Below the pieces are notes generated by a model. The model saw nothing but the letters and a program-made list of their open reading frames with translations, was not told the DNA's origin and ran no database searches. The position numbers were made by a program, and so were the translations under genes. A DNA stretch of 64,000 nucleotides from Lumbricus terrestris (Eukaryota > Annelida > Clitellata > Crassiclitellata > Lumbricidae), in assembly GCA_949752735.1 (NCBI GenBank), contig OX457041.1, positions 29,228,900-29,292,899 of the forward strand, given 5' to 3'. This document shows, in pieces, positions 12,006 to 22,488 of the stretch. Each line of letters starts with the position of its first letter. Position 1 is the first letter of the stretch.

Positions 12006-13363
12006 GATACAGTACCTTACCTTTCTGAACTCCGTAACTTGACATGCTGTGCCTCATAATTGAGATGATGGATGCCCTACTGTGCCTTTGCTTGTACCAG
12101 TATGTATGAGTTGCCTCCCTTTAGAGCTGTTGTGCCTTCTTGACTGACTTGTTCCAAGTTACTGCTTTGTGATTCTGAATTGGGATGCAGGGAAGCTTTA
12201 GTTTCTTGTTTCAACGGCAATACCTCGTCCCATCTGTGATGCATTGCAAATCAGACGATATTTTCCTCTGGCTACTTTACAATGCATGCTTAATATGTTT
12301 TATATCTCTTCTACATGGAACCCTCTATGCATCTCCGTATAGTGCACTGTTTTGCAATATTCTTCTTCATTGGGTATCTTCTTCTTTTCTAGACAGTTCA
12401 ATTTTCATTTATCTATTAATCAAAATGTTTCATGAATGGGTAATTTGTGATGTCCTATTCATGAATATCTGCTTTACACAGATCCCTTGCATTTTCTGCT
12501 TTGTTTCACCAGAATGTTGCATATAGCAACTTCTATCTTCTATATTGAAGAGCGTTGTATTTGCTTCATCTTATTAGCAGCTGCTTAAGCACATTTGTGG
12601 TCGTATAGTTACATTACCTTGTAAATTAAAATTGACTTATAATACCTTCGTTTTGATGCTTATGCAATATGCTACTGCGTGACGACAAGTAGCAAATAAT
12701 ATCATTACTTTGCCCAGCCTTGAATTACATCTCTGCTCTGCAGAATTCTTATGTTCTCCCTCCGTTTGAATTAGCAATATGAAATGTAATGTTCTTGCAT
12801 GACCATTGCCACTTTTTTTAGAAAGTGAACATTGTTAAAGATTGCTGTTGTGTTAATCTGATGACAACAGACTGATAACAATGGGCCGATAACAATGGAC
12901 TGATCTGGCTGTTGACCTGATTACAAAGAGTCTGAGCTGCCATCAGCAGATGTTGTGGGCTGCAGTTAATTTAGTCATCGGTGCTATAGAGGTTGCTAAT
13001 TAATAATAATAATAATCATATTATAATTATGTGCTTAATGACATGTATCGTTAGGCTAGTGTATATGTTACCTCTGATTGTTTTTTGTCTTTTAAGTACT
13101 GCTATATAAATTGAATAACAATAATATATTTAAATCCATGTGAAATATTATTCACTCAGTTCAGATTGGTAGTGCACATAATTATAGTAGTCGTCATAGC
13201 AATCATGTATTGTGAAGAGTGGTGGTGCGGTGTGACAGCAGGACAAACCAGGCAGATGATCTGGTAAAAGCCATTGCAAGGTCTGCCAGAATTTTTGCCC
13301 TTGCTAGAGAACTTGCACTGCCCCTTGCACTGAGAACTTGTATGACTGCTATGGCCATGCTCT
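12006..13363. other. Gene-free stretch
   Basis: The 113-codon open frame at 12185-12526 is Phe/Leu/Cys-rich and looks like chance in AT-rich DNA. No RNA gene or bounded repeat was seen. Confidence 0.35.
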
Positions 13364-13371
13364 GGCTAAAA

Positions 13372-14856
13372 CAGCGGTTCTCAACCTGTGGGTCGCGACC
13401 CCCACGGGGGTCGCCTGACAATTTGCCAGGGGTCGCCTGGGGCCTTCAGAAATTTTCAACAGATGCACAAATATTCATGCACGAGCAATTTCAACGCTAC
13501 ACTACAGCAACTTAAAATACAGAATAAATTTGTACTTACACTTTTGTCATGATTTATTCGTTGGAACGCGGCAGCTAATTTAATTTTGTTTAAAATGTAA
13601 ATTCCACTTTTACCATTCTTCCCCAAAAATGTAGCAATACCCGGTACTCGGTTTGCTCAAAGAATCTATGCTCTCTGCTAGTGAAGCCTATGGGCCTACA
13701 CGGGCGAGGGACAGAGGACGTTCCCCAAGATTTGTGATGTGGCCGAGCTGCCTATATCCCAATGTTTCAGAAATATTTCATAAAATGTAGAAATTTATTA
13801 TGAGCAATTTTATTCAAATGTCAGTTGCTTTTTTCTATCATTACCGTGTGTAAGGTAAAAAAATTGAACAATCGAATGGGGAGGGAATATTTTGTTTAAG
13901 TCTTAAACTACGTCTATGAGCATTGAAATCATGAGTAATTTCGTTAAGATGACAGCTTAAAGTGCTACCACTAGTGTGCAATTAAAACAAAAGCAAGGGG
14001 AGGTGACTTGTTGAAGTCTTAAGCCATGTCTTTCTGCATTGAAATTATGGGAAATGTTTGTTGAGATGACGACCATTGCAGTGTAGGAATTTTAAAAAAT
14101 TAACCTAAATAATGGGAGGCGATACCCTGGAAGTACTAAACCACACTATCAGAGCCTAAATAATGAGCAATTTCGTTAAAATGACAGCCTGAAGCGTGGA
14201 AATTCGAAAAATCGATAATGGGGAGGAACACATTTCTCCCCAGGTTAGGTGCATTTATTAAGGACACAATTGAGGTTTATGAAATCGATAGCCTCCAAAA
14301 TAAAATCAGCTGGGCGAATTAAGTGTAAAAAAATAACTATTTATTGACCAATTTTTAGAGTAGCCTATTGCTTTAATAGTTGCAGTTAGATAGAGAAGCT
14401 ACAATGTCTTATTTGTAGGCCTACCGACATTTTGTCGGTCGATTCGATAAAACCCAACAACCCATTCAGATGCTAAACAACCTAACTATGCAGAAAAGCA
14501 TGACCAGTATTTTTTAGAACAGAGCTGATGATGCCAAGAAGGCACACATGGGGAGTTCCAGCAGCAGCATTTGACAGCTATTGAAATTTTACAAAACGAT
14601 AAGACATGAAATTCAACTGCTGAATAAGTAAGTCTAGCTTTCAGAATAGCAAGAACCAGTAACCTTAAACAATGATTGAAAAAGCAGTTTTCGAATTCTG
14701 AAGTGAAAATGCATGACAATGGGCAATGGTAAAACAAATGCAGTGATCATGAGGGGCATTGAGGGGGTTAACTCAATCAATCTTGTCGTTGGGGGTCGCC
14801 ACAACTTTCAAAATGTTACCAAGGGGTCGCCGCACTAAAAAGGTTGAGAACCGCTG
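13372..14856. mobile_element. Non-autonomous hAT element (1485 bp) with internal ~120-bp subrepeats
   Basis: TIRs are CAGCGGTTCTCAACC and GGTTGAGAACCGCTG, flanked by perfect 8-bp duplications GGCTAAAA at 13364-13371 and 14857-14864. Both ends carry GGGTCGC-rich sequence. Between about 13845 and 14250 there are three to four diverged units, each with AATTTCGTTAAGATGACAGC followed by an AATGGGGAGG-like segment. No intact transposase was recognised. Confidence 0.88.
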
Positions 14857-14864
14857 GGCTAAAA

Positions 14865-15937
14865 GAACTGTCTTGCATTGCCACTAATTGTGGAGTTGTG
14901 TAACAAATTGTGACTGTAATTTGACTTTGACGTTAACTGCTGATTAATTGTTTTGTGATGGCCGCACGTTAGGGACTTTTCAGATAATATCAGATTAGCT
15001 GAGAAGTATATTCATGATGGTTATCGAATGCAGAATAATTTTTCAATTCTTGAGTTACTGTCTCCACATGTTTACAAATCTGTGTATGTATGTAGGAGTT
15101 GCGAGTATTGCAACCTATTATTTCACGTTTTAAGTAATTTGAATTGCACATGGTTTGTGTATTTAGAAAGAATCATTTAAACTTTACTGTTGTATAGTTT
15201 GTCATATTTATACTACTTATAGGAATTGTCAAATTTTAAATTTTTATGTTTTTCTAAGTGTTGTTGTTTGTACTTCTATGCCTGTTTGTAAATGTTGCTC
15301 TGTCGCATGTCCTGAAACATGGGCCAATAACGAGTCCTGTCTGGCGTTTACCATTTTTTAAATGGCTATATTCAAAAGGCCTCTTTGTTGTTTTGGAGAA
15401 TACTTTATACATCACAATGCAATAGGTACTATACTGTTGATAATCACACGTAACAGTTACGACTTACTGACAATATGAAGTTTATTATGATCTCAGCGAA
15501 GTTTTCGGTGCAACAGGAACTGACTTGCCCAACATGCTACTCATATTGCTGCTTATGCGTAGTTTTTATGCGTTCTTCCTAGGCTTTTTGTAGTGAGGTC
15601 ATTTATCGAAATGTTGAATTGATTTGTGTTAGAATTGCAATAGTCTTGGTACGTTGCTTCGTTTGTTTTCTTGTAAATATTTCTCAAATAAACTTGGTCA
15701 AAAATTTGACAGACAAACTTTCGATAGTTCTGTAATTAAAAGTGATGGTATTGTTCTTTTTACAGGTATTAGTCATGGTAGTAAAGATCATGCAAAGTAT
15801 CAAAATAACACTACATCACAGTGTGTGCAGATTTCTTGAACTTGTACATTTGTTAACGAAAAACTCATATACCGTGTGTTAACAGATACGATACAATCTG
15901 ATGTTGCAATGACTAATTCCTCCAAGATTCGACACCA
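14865..15937. other. Gene-free stretch
   Basis: AT-rich non-coding sequence on both strands with no bounded repeat seen. Confidence 0.35.
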
Positions 15938-15945
15938 AGTTTACC

Positions 15946-16091
15946 CAGGGCTTAAAGTGTGGCTGGACGGTCATGGACGGCGTCCATGCACTTATTTTTA
16001 AATCTGAATGCCGTCCTGGTACTTATTGGCCAGCCCAGCTTGGAAATGTAAGGGGCGTCCAGGCACTTATTTTCCCACACTTTAAGCACTG
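15946..16091. mobile_element. 146-bp MITE (hAT-like, CAGGGCTTAAAGTGTGG family)
   Basis: The left end CAGGGCTTAAAGTGTGG and the right end CCACACTTTAAGCACTG are inverted repeats. They are flanked by perfect 8-bp duplications AGTTTACC at 15938-15945 and 16092-16099. The interior contains GGACGGCGTCCATGCACTTA and GGGGCGTCCAGGCACTTA, shared with the copy at 25265-25443. Confidence 0.9.
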
Positions 16092-16099
16092 AGTTTACC

Positions 16100-17296
16100 A
16101 GATAAAAGTCATCCAAGCTTATGCCGGGACATCAGTAGCTACGATTCAGAAATTGACATCATCTTCAGAGATAATTGACAACTTCCAGGTATAACATCAA
16201 GCCATCGCAGGGCATTTCAAAGCAACAGTTAGCAGAGAAGGTGATCCCTGGAGAGGTACCACTGGTAAATACAGATGGAGAGATGTGTAATAACGGAAGA
16301 AACTCTTAAGTGTGTATATTAAAACCAATGGTTTATTAAAACCAATGGTGCATTCAGTGGCATGCATGCCAAGGCTTCCTCCCGAGTTACTGCAAAGTAC
16401 TAATAATGACTCCCACAGATGTGCTACTGTAATGTGCGTGCAAGGCATCAATCTATGGCAACTTCAAACGAAATTGAAATCTGTTGGAACATGTTTGGTT
16501 AAATAGAAGGCAAGAGCTAAGATGGGTAAGCAAGCGTAATCAGATGAATCCTAAGGAGAAAGAGTACCAGGTAGTCCTGCCTCTTCCAACAAACTCAGAT
16601 GGAATAGATCCAAGTAAGGAAACATCCACAATCAGCTCAGTTCATTTAAAAAATTAAAATAAATTTATTTGCAAAATTAAATGGTTTCAATTCATTGTGA
16701 AGACATTAATTAATATAAGGTTTTTTATATAATTGTTGTGCAAAGATAAATCTGGGGATTTGGAGAATATTAACACTGAAAATCATTTAAACTGTTTCGG
16801 GTGGGAGTGTTACACTTTAGTTTTATCATCTGCTATGGGTTCCATCTTTTGAGAATTTTTATTCTTCATTAACAATGCAACATATGGACTAACTGAAATA
16901 AGTTGTCAACAATGGCAATTCACAGAAACACGTTCAGTTATTAGAAATTCTCAATAATTTTTTTACGTATGACCTAAACCTTCCCTTCCATCCAGATACT
17001 TAATAGAATTAAACCTGAACACAGTGAACAGTTCTAGTAGAGTACAGAAAGAACCAGGCTCATACTGTTATAAACGTACATGATTTCTTATTTCAAATAT
17101 CCACTATGAATTTGTGATCGGGAAGTGATCCTGAAAGAATGGAAGGTTGAGTATACTCAAATATCAAGAAATTTCATTACCTATAGCCCCCTTAATTTTA
17201 TTGTGCATTGCCAATGTTTCTTCCATGAAACCTGCCAGTAATTGCATAGCACTACTATACAATGACCTAGCACTGATATTGTACTGAAATGTTTGC
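16100..17296. other. Gene-free stretch
   Basis: AT-rich. A short direct repeat AAACCAATGGTTTATTA/AAACCAATGGTGCATT occurs near 16321-16350. No gene is supported. Confidence 0.35.
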
Positions 17297-17360
17297 AGGA
17301 CTTGAACTCACCCACTCAACATTAAAAGGCCACAACTAATACACGAGAACACCACTACAC
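17297..17360 (-). repeat. tRNA-like sequence, probable SINE head
   Basis: Read on the - strand, GTGTAGTGGTGTTCTCGTG followed about 30 bases later by GAGTTCAAGTCC resembles the A-box half and B-box of a tRNA. The acceptor stem does not pair convincingly, so a degenerate SINE or tRNA pseudogene is more likely than a working tRNA. 17361-17750 holds nothing I can support. Confidence 0.35.
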
Positions 17361-17754
17361 TAAATGAAATGTGTTCAGTGTAAATATACAGCATTGCTTG
17401 AGTACGGTACAGATCGAACACAGTTGTTGCAAATCTTTCGTATCATATGCATAAAACCATCAGGTGCTTTACAAAATCCAATATATATAAAAGTAACGCT
17501 ACATGTATTTGGAGTATGGACTGTGGCTGTGCTTGAAGTAAACAAAATATCTGTCAATATTGTAAACTTCAACACATAAGACAATTGCTATTAGTCAAAA
17601 TTATTTAATGAATAATAATGATAAGAAGCAAGCTCATTAGGCTACAAAATTTCTCCACTGGTATTGATGACACATCATTTACTGCCACAGCACTGTCCTT
17701 GTTCAAGGCCTGTATGTCTTAACGATTTCAAAAACTGAACTCTTATCTATATTT

Positions 17755-19912
17755 GGGTCATTCCAGGTCAAATCATCACAGTGTTCCGGCATGACCATCT
17801 CCGATTTTGATGAAATTTGGCAAGGTGGTAGAACCCAATGAGAAACTTTCAGAACTAAAATTTTAGATTTTTGGGTCAACCGGTTTCCGAGATATGGGTC
17901 ATTGAACCTTGACCCAAACGACTCGATTTGTGCTGACCGGACGAGGTTTAAACTGCTGTATCTCAGCTTCTATTGCACCTAGAAACAAAAGTGAGATACC
18001 AAATTAAAGCTGAGTGAATGCTCTGTTTGGGCAAGGTAGCTAGAAATAGTTATTTTGAGTAACAAAAATAATGTGAGCATCTGTAACCTATTAACACTGA
18101 CCCAGGTCACTTTGTACTCTCAGAATTTTATGAACTTTTTACCATTCAAAGATCTCACTATTCTAAAGAGTTGATGAAAATTTCAGAGTGGGCCCTCCAG
18201 TAGTTTTTTTGTTATGAGTTTTTGAATGGTCACCCAAGGGCATGAATCGAGTGTTTATACAAGCGTAACTGTCCGTTTTATTCAATGCTATCCACACCTA
18301 TATATTAAATAATTAACAAATTGATATTATTTGCTAGCACTGGATGTTGGACAAGACAATGTTTAAGTTTACCTACTTACTTATCAATTTCAATAAAGTC
18401 TTGCTGACTATCAAGCTGTGAAATTTGAAGACATTGAGAGTTGTGTCACCGCCAAGTGTAATGGGGACTGGTGTCTTAGCTGTGTTATGCAGACATTTGC
18501 TGTAGTAGAAATAAACCTTTTGCATCTTCATGGGCCTCTCAATCTTTTTGTTATCCTCATACAAGTGATCTGCTGATAATATCTTGTGTGTATGTACTGA
18601 CATCAGAACTTCATCCAACACCTTTTGTGTGGGGCTTTGGACTTATTTTGGACCAAGAGCTAACTTTCAGCATATAAACCTGCTATGCTGTATTGTAACT
18701 GTTACTACTAGCTGCGCCAGCATAAAGTGGTATCTCGCTCTCTTACTTTTGGTGCTGCCTCTAACCTTGTTCACTCTATCATAATTTCATGACTTGACCA
18801 CTGTAGCACCCTCTATCATGGACTATCGGCTGACCGGATAGGCTGTCTGGAACGGGTCCTCCGATGTGCGGCGTGACTTGTTGGCCATATCCAAAAATGT
18901 TTATGTCTCATGTTGTGAGATGTCTTACATTGGCTCCCTTCTCCACAGTGGATTGAATACAGGGTCTGTGCATTGGTTAGGTGGTGCTCCACCGTATCTT
19001 TGAGAACTCTGTTGTTCCACCTTGGGTGTCAGTGTCGATCGATGAACCAAGCTGAGCTTCTGATTCCCTGCTCGCAGACTGCCATCCGACAGCGTCGTTC
19101 ATTCTATGTCACTGGTCCTGCATCCTGGAATGCAATCCCTGTTACACTGCGCTTAGTTCCACAAGTCATTCCACTGTTCCTTAATAAATAAATAAATAAA
19201 TACCAAGCACTGGGAGGCATATATGCTGAGTGCCCTCGAGATGCAAGCTGCTACAATAGCTCTGTAGAAACAGAATATATAGTTTGACCTGAAACTGACT
19301 AGATTGTGAATTTTGATTTGACAGAGGTCTGAAATGTCTTTTTCACTAGAATTGATATTTCCTAGCTGTCAAAGACTTCATTTGGCATGTGTACCTTTGT
19401 TCACCACGTGATTCGCGCCCTTGGGTGACCATTCAAAAAATCGTAACAAAAAAACTACTGGAGGGCCCACTCTGAAATTTTCATCAACTCTTTAGAATAG
19501 TGAGATCTTTGAATGGTAAAAAGTTCATAAAATTCTGAGAGTACAAAGTGACCTGGGTCAGGGTTAATAGGTTACAGATGCTCACATTATTTTTGTTACT
19601 CAAAATAACTATTTCTAGCTACCTTGCCCAAACAGAGCATTCACTCAGCTTTAATTTGGTATCTCACTTTTGTTTCTAGGTGCAATAGAAGCTGAGATAC
19701 AGCAGTTTAAACCTCGTCCGGTCAGCACAAATCGGGTCGTTTGGGTCAAGGTTCAATGACCCATATCTCGGAAACCGGTTGACCCAAAAATCTAAAATTT
19801 TAGTTCTGAGAGTTTCTCATTGGGTTCTACCATCATGCCAAATTTCATCAAAATCGGAGATGATGATGCAAATTTTAATTTAAAATTGTGTTGATTTGAC
19901 TTGGAATGCCCC
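17755..19912. mobile_element. 2.16-kb foldback element with ~500-bp inverted arms
   Basis: The left arm (17755-18250) is the reverse complement of the right arm (19410-19912) at high identity, with scattered substitutions and a divergent stretch near the outer ends. Outer ends are GGGTCATTCCAGGTCAAATC on the left and, read inward from the right, GGGGCATTCCAAGTCAAATC. ATTT flanks both sides (17751-17754 and 19913-19916) as a possible 4-bp duplication. The 1.16-kb loop holds a CR1-like relic and unrecognised sequence but no transposase. A transcript through it would fold into a very long hairpin. The superfamily is unresolved. Confidence 0.75.
18640..19203 (+). mobile_element. Degenerate CR1-like LINE relic in the foldback loop
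   Basis: Broken frames contain LDHCSTLYHGLSADRIGCLE-like and VLHWLPSPQWIEYRVCALV-like strings. Then, in the open frame ending at 19191, FYVTGPASWNAIPVTLR is followed by PLFLNK. This is the CR1-type RT C-terminus seen at 5.8-6.3 kb. Several stops and frameshifts make it inactive. It ends in an (AATA)n tail at about 19180-19203. Confidence 0.65.
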
Positions 19913-19916
19913 ATTT

Positions 19917-21588
19917 GTAACAAATTTAGTTTACATAGTTGCTGAAGATAATGTTGTTTAGACTTGCAAACAAATTCTACAAAACACTAGAAAAACGTAG
20001 TGTGTTACAAACAAAACTACTTGTAAGACTACTGCATCATATATTACAAAACGTTTCTTACAACTTTAGTAGCACTGTCTTTTCTTCGATTTACAGTGAA
20101 TTTCAGAGAGGCTCCGCTGTTGATATTGCCTGTATTTTATGGAGCACAGTCCAAAAGATCTATAAGTTTCGAACTATAAACTCAACAGTCCAAACAATTT
20201 CTTATCCTTCACTTTAAAAAGCTATTAAGCATCGGATGCAATACAGAAAGCTAATCATGAGCTCGGTCGGAGTCAATGTCAGACCAAATAGTTCAGTTCA
20301 AGTAGAGTTGGAAATGTTTCTTAAAGCATGTAGTGTAATTAAACTACTGTAACTGAAATGGGCCATCCATACATCACGTATGCCAAAAAACATACTTCTG
20401 ACCCTCCCTCCCCGTAGATTTTGTGTTGGCCCACCCCACTATGTGTAGTATTGGTACGTACAAATAAGCTTCTCTACCCATTACAAAGCCTATTTAGCTA
20501 AAGTCATATATGAAACATTTTATTGTACGCTACTATTTATTTTTTATCAAACATCATATTTGCTCACTAAAATTTTTTAACTGTTATGATTTACTGCATA
20601 GATCTCAACAGAATAATAATTTTAAAGTAGTTAAATGCCATCGGACGACTACAGGATAACACAGAATTATAAATAGGCTAATATGGACATCATATTTTAG
20701 ACATTTATTCTGCGTATGTAAATTTTCCCAAGACCCCCCAAACACACCCGTACGCAAATCGCCCAAATCACATGGCCCCTCCATCTCCGTGCATACGTAA
20801 CAAATGGACAGCCACAAATCGCATACATTGCATAAATCAAACATCGCTTGAACTCGACCTCTTCTAATGTCAGGCAGCCATCCAAACAGCCATTTCTCAT
20901 TTCTCAACGCTGGCATTCAGTAACGTTCTTGAAGGCCATTACTTGGCAGGTCTACCAAATGTCGAACAACTTATGATCTGAATATCTTTGTGAAATCTTA
21001 ATTGTATCTCTGTGAAGTTCAGGATATTGTTTCCCTGTGGGACTACTCAGAATCGCTCCCGTCATTATCTGTTTAAGTTAATCACAATTTTCACAATTCC
21101 TCACCTTTAATTTGCCAGTGGCTTAATATGCTCAAGTTTGACAAATTCAGTGACCAAGCCTCACAAAACAAGCATCGACCCAAATAAAATACAGCAATGG
21201 AAAACACCCCTTAGATTATTATACACATGACTCTTCTGGCTGTATCACATTCTGAATCAAAAAGAGACATCTCCTAAGTTCAGGAGATGTTCAGAAAACA
21301 TAGGCATATCTTACGGATGCTAAACTTTGTGTCCTTACAAAAAACTTAGCAACTCATTTCAATCAATAAAAAACTGTTTACTACATTTCTATATTTCAAA
21401 ATGACTTTGAAAACCAGAACTTTACATGCTAAACCTTTACCCAGAACAAACCGGTAGTAATGCTGAATTTCATGTTCTTGCAAAAATCTAGAAAGATGTC
21501 TGTCTTCCATTTGAAACCGATTTGTCCTTTAAATCAGATTGATTTAAAATCACATAAGACCTTTTGAAGACTTCACTGTTGAGCAGCA
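19917..21588. other. Gene-free stretch downstream of the zinc-finger gene
   Basis: No gene is supported. It must include the 3' UTR of the - strand zinc-finger gene, whose end I cannot place. Around 20358-20815 GGCCATCCATACATCACGTA and an inverted TACGTAACAAATGGACAGCC resemble worn transposon ends, but no duplication backs this. Confidence 0.35.
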
Positions 21589-22488
21589 TTACAAAGAATC
21601 TCTACTAGTTGTATGAGCTTTCATGTGCGTTTTCAAGCAGCTGACCTGGGCAAATTTTTTATCGCAAACAAAGCATGTGAACGGTTTTTCACCCGTGTGA
21701 CAGCGTTTATGGACTGTTAAGCTATAGAGCTGTGTGAATTTCTTGCCGCATTCCCCGCATTTGTGAGGTCGTTCCTGCGAGTGCGTCTTCGCATGTCGAT
21801 TCAGGTCCGATGACTTGGCAAACGTGCGTTTGCACTCGTTACATTCGTACGGTCTTTCACCGGTGTGGCTGCGCATGTGGACGCGCAACGTGCTGACCTG
21901 CGTGAACATTTTTGAGCAGACAAGGCAAAGGAACGGACGTTCACCCGTGTGCGTACGCATGTGCGTCTGCATGTTAACCTTGTTCGTGAAACATCGGTCG
22001 CAGTCAGGGCAGGCGAAAGGTTTCTCACCGGAATGCGTTCTAAGGTGAGTCTTGAGGTTTCCAGACTGTGTGAACTGCTTCAAGCATTGTGGGCATTCGT
22101 GTACCTTCCTCTCGATGTGCTGCTTCGAGTGGAGCTTCAGCTGTTCACCACTTTGGAAAGCCAGTCCACAGTGGCCACAGCTGAACGGACTGACTTCGGT
22201 GTGCAGCTCTCCATCATCACTCTGAAACACCTTCTGTTCAATGACGTTCTCTTCAAGTCCATCGTGTTTGCTGAGGACTTCATCAAAGTTGAAATCTGTT
22301 TCTGTGGCTTCAATCTTCGGCTGAACAAGCTGAAATGTTAGCTGTCCCATATTGTTGACATCAACTATCTGGTGGCCCTCCAGTCCAGACCCCATGTCAG
22401 CCACCAGGGAGATTGCTCCAGCTGGAATCTGGTCTTGGGTGTCCGATGACTGGGACTGGATGATTATGTAGTGCGGTCCGACACTCAT
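21589..22488 (-). CDS. C2H2 zinc-finger protein with seven fingers
   Basis: The 299-codon frame encodes a probable nuclear DNA-binding protein. An N-terminal ~100-residue region without cysteines, rich in acidic residues and Gln, is followed by seven tandem C2H2 fingers at about residues 104-292. Each has C-x2-C, a 12-residue spacer and H-x3-H. Linkers between most fingers are TGE(R/K)P-like (HTGERPF, HTGEKPF), the usual DNA-binding linker. Finger 1 to 2 and finger 5 to 6 are joined by variants (IERKVHE, SQERPHK). The ATG at 22488 is preferred because TATTTTTAG, a plausible acceptor, ends 5 bases upstream of it; the in-frame extension to 22542 would then be intronic. Finger 7 is followed by only seven residues. 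No KRAB, BTB, SCAN or ZAD domain is seen. The target genes are unknown, and no ortholog can be named because such fingers are too common. Confidence 0.85.
   Translation of the reverse strand: MSVGPHYIIIQSQSSDTQDQIPAGAISLVADMGSGLEGHQIVDVNNMGQLTFQLVQPKIEATETDFNFDEVLSKHDGLEENVIEQKVFQSDDGELHTEVSPFSCGHCGLAFQSGEQLKLHSKQHIERKVHECPQCLKQFTQSGNLKTHLRTHSGEKPFACPDCDRCFTNKVNMQTHMRTHTGERPFLCLVCSKMFTQVSTLRVHMRSHTGERPYECNECKRTFAKSSDLNRHAKTHSQERPHKCGECGKKFTQLYSLTVHKRCHTGEKPFTCFVCDKKFAQVSCLKTHMKAHTTSRDSL

Noticed and set aside
12185..12526. 113-codon ORF as a membrane protein
   Set aside because: Hydrophobic composition follows from T-rich DNA; no splice context or family match.
20358..20815. Harbinger-like element
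   Set aside because: The inverted ends match only loosely and no 3-bp duplication is present.
21815..22341. + strand ORFs across the zinc-finger exon
   Set aside because: Antisense shadows of the finger repeats; no start context or homology.
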